Origin: Hyphomicrobiales bacterium
Lineage (GTDB): Bacteria; Pseudomonadota; Alphaproteobacteria; Rhizobiales; Aestuariivirgaceae
DNA length: 5,048 bases
Assembly: GCA_026996935.1 (NCBI GenBank)
Contig: JALWJW010000134.1
Span: 1-5,048, forward strand
Direction: 5' to 3'
In this document: positions 4,666 through 5,048 of the stretch, in pieces
How positions within the stretch are numbered: the stretch's first letter is position 1
Layout of the letters: every line of letters begins with the position of its first letter
The notes under the pieces: model-generated
What the model was told of the DNA's origin: nothing
Database searches by the model: none
The model's input: only the letters and a program-made list of their open reading frames with translations
Program-made: the position numbers and the translations under genes

Positions 4666-5048
4666 TGTGGTCTTTATGGAGCGAAGTTGCGATTCCAGCT
4701 TTCGCAACTTTATTCGTAATCATTGATCCAATTGGCCTTGTTCCGTTATTTTTGGCCATAACAGCAAACTCATCTGAAAAAGCCCGTCACAGGACAGCAT
4801 GGCGCGCCACCATATTCGGTTTTCTGATTCTGCTGGTTTTTGCTGTTGCCGGCCAGCCTGTTCTAAATTTCCTTGGTATCTCACTACCAGCTTTCCGTAT
4901 AGCTGGCGGCATCTTGCTGTTTTTAATGGCATTGGAAATGTTGTTTGAGAGGCGCGCGGCCCGACGAGAAAAAAATGTCGAAGAATCATCGGCCGAGCAC
5001 GAAGAAGCCGATGACCCCCACGATGACCAATGGGTCTTTCCCTTAGGC
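4665..5048 (+). CDS. MarC family integral membrane protein, N-terminal part
   Basis: The first 128 codons of a MarC-family (UPF0056) membrane protein, open to the window edge. The full family is about 200-220 residues with six helices. Helix 1 (about 8-32) carries the family hallmark IDPIGLVPLFLAIT. Helix 2 is about 48-65 and helix 3 about 76-94, with FRIAGGILLFLMALEML. Next comes a hydrophilic loop rich in Asp, Glu and His (102-122), and VFPLG, which in the family introduces helix 4 (V-F-P-L-A-x-P-L-I-A-G-P). The ATG overlaps the preceding stop (TAATG), and no separate ribosome binding site is needed. MarC was once linked to multiple antibiotic resistance, but that role was not upheld and the substrate is unknown. 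E. coli has several paralogues, so a gene symbol is not assigned. Confidence 0.93.
   Translation, partial: MWSLWSEVAIPAFATLFVIIDPIGLVPLFLAITANSSEKARHRTAWRATIFGFLILLVFAVAGQPVLNFLGISLPAFRIAGGILLFLMALEMLFERRAARREKNVEESSAEHEEADDPHDDQWVFPLG

Noticed and set aside
4720..4989. Minus-strand 89-codon frame at the right end
   Set aside because: It is antisense to the MarC-family gene, whose plus-strand translation shows the family hallmark residues.

Overview
The window looks like chromosomal DNA of an alphaproteobacterium, most likely from or near the Hyphomicrobiales (Rhizobiales). Four things point that way. The run mutT / NDUFAF5-like methyltransferase / comF / grxC / nitrilase-family hydrolase / DUF1178 is a neighbourhood I associate with that group. 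The L32 protein is the cysteine-free type. The pilin is a Flp (Tad-type) pilin. The MarC protein and the small membrane protein before it also look alphaproteobacterial. Base composition is only moderate in GC (roughly mid-40s by eye), with AT-rich intergenic regions. The species cannot be named from this sequence.

Layout. Positions 1-1969 form a tightly packed minus-strand cluster, read right to left: comF (TTG start), 43 bases, grxC, then a carbon-nitrogen hydrolase starting directly after the grxC stop, then the first five codons of a DUF1178 protein overlapping the hydrolase stop (ATGA). A divergent 43-base gap with a good sigma-70-like comF promoter separates comF from a plus-strand NDUFAF5/BioC-like methyltransferase-fold protein (2013-2849). 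That gene converges on a minus-strand pair, mutT (3202-3609) followed by a short Flp-type pilin (2927-3145). The convergence point holds a 31-base tandem repeat whose innermost copy is the 3' end of the pilin gene itself. On the right, a 272-base intergenic region with a candidate promoter, a hairpin and an AT-rich inverted repeat leads into rpmF (L32, 3882-4067), which ends at a strong intrinsic terminator. A 136-residue four-helix membrane protein (4255-4665) then overlaps by one base the start of a MarC-family membrane protein that runs off the window.

How the genes relate. The minus-strand cluster is mostly housekeeping: thiol redox (glutaredoxin), an amidase of the Nit family often linked to repair of damaged glutathione, a ComF phosphoribosyltransferase-fold protein, and sanitation of oxidised nucleotides (MutT). 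The methyltransferase homologue belongs to a family tied to respiratory complex I assembly. The pilin is isolated from any Tad secretion gene in view. I found no convincing novel multi-gene system. The most distinctive local structure is the tandem repetition of the pilin gene's 3' end, followed by the degraded SAM-binding motif of the methyltransferase homologue.
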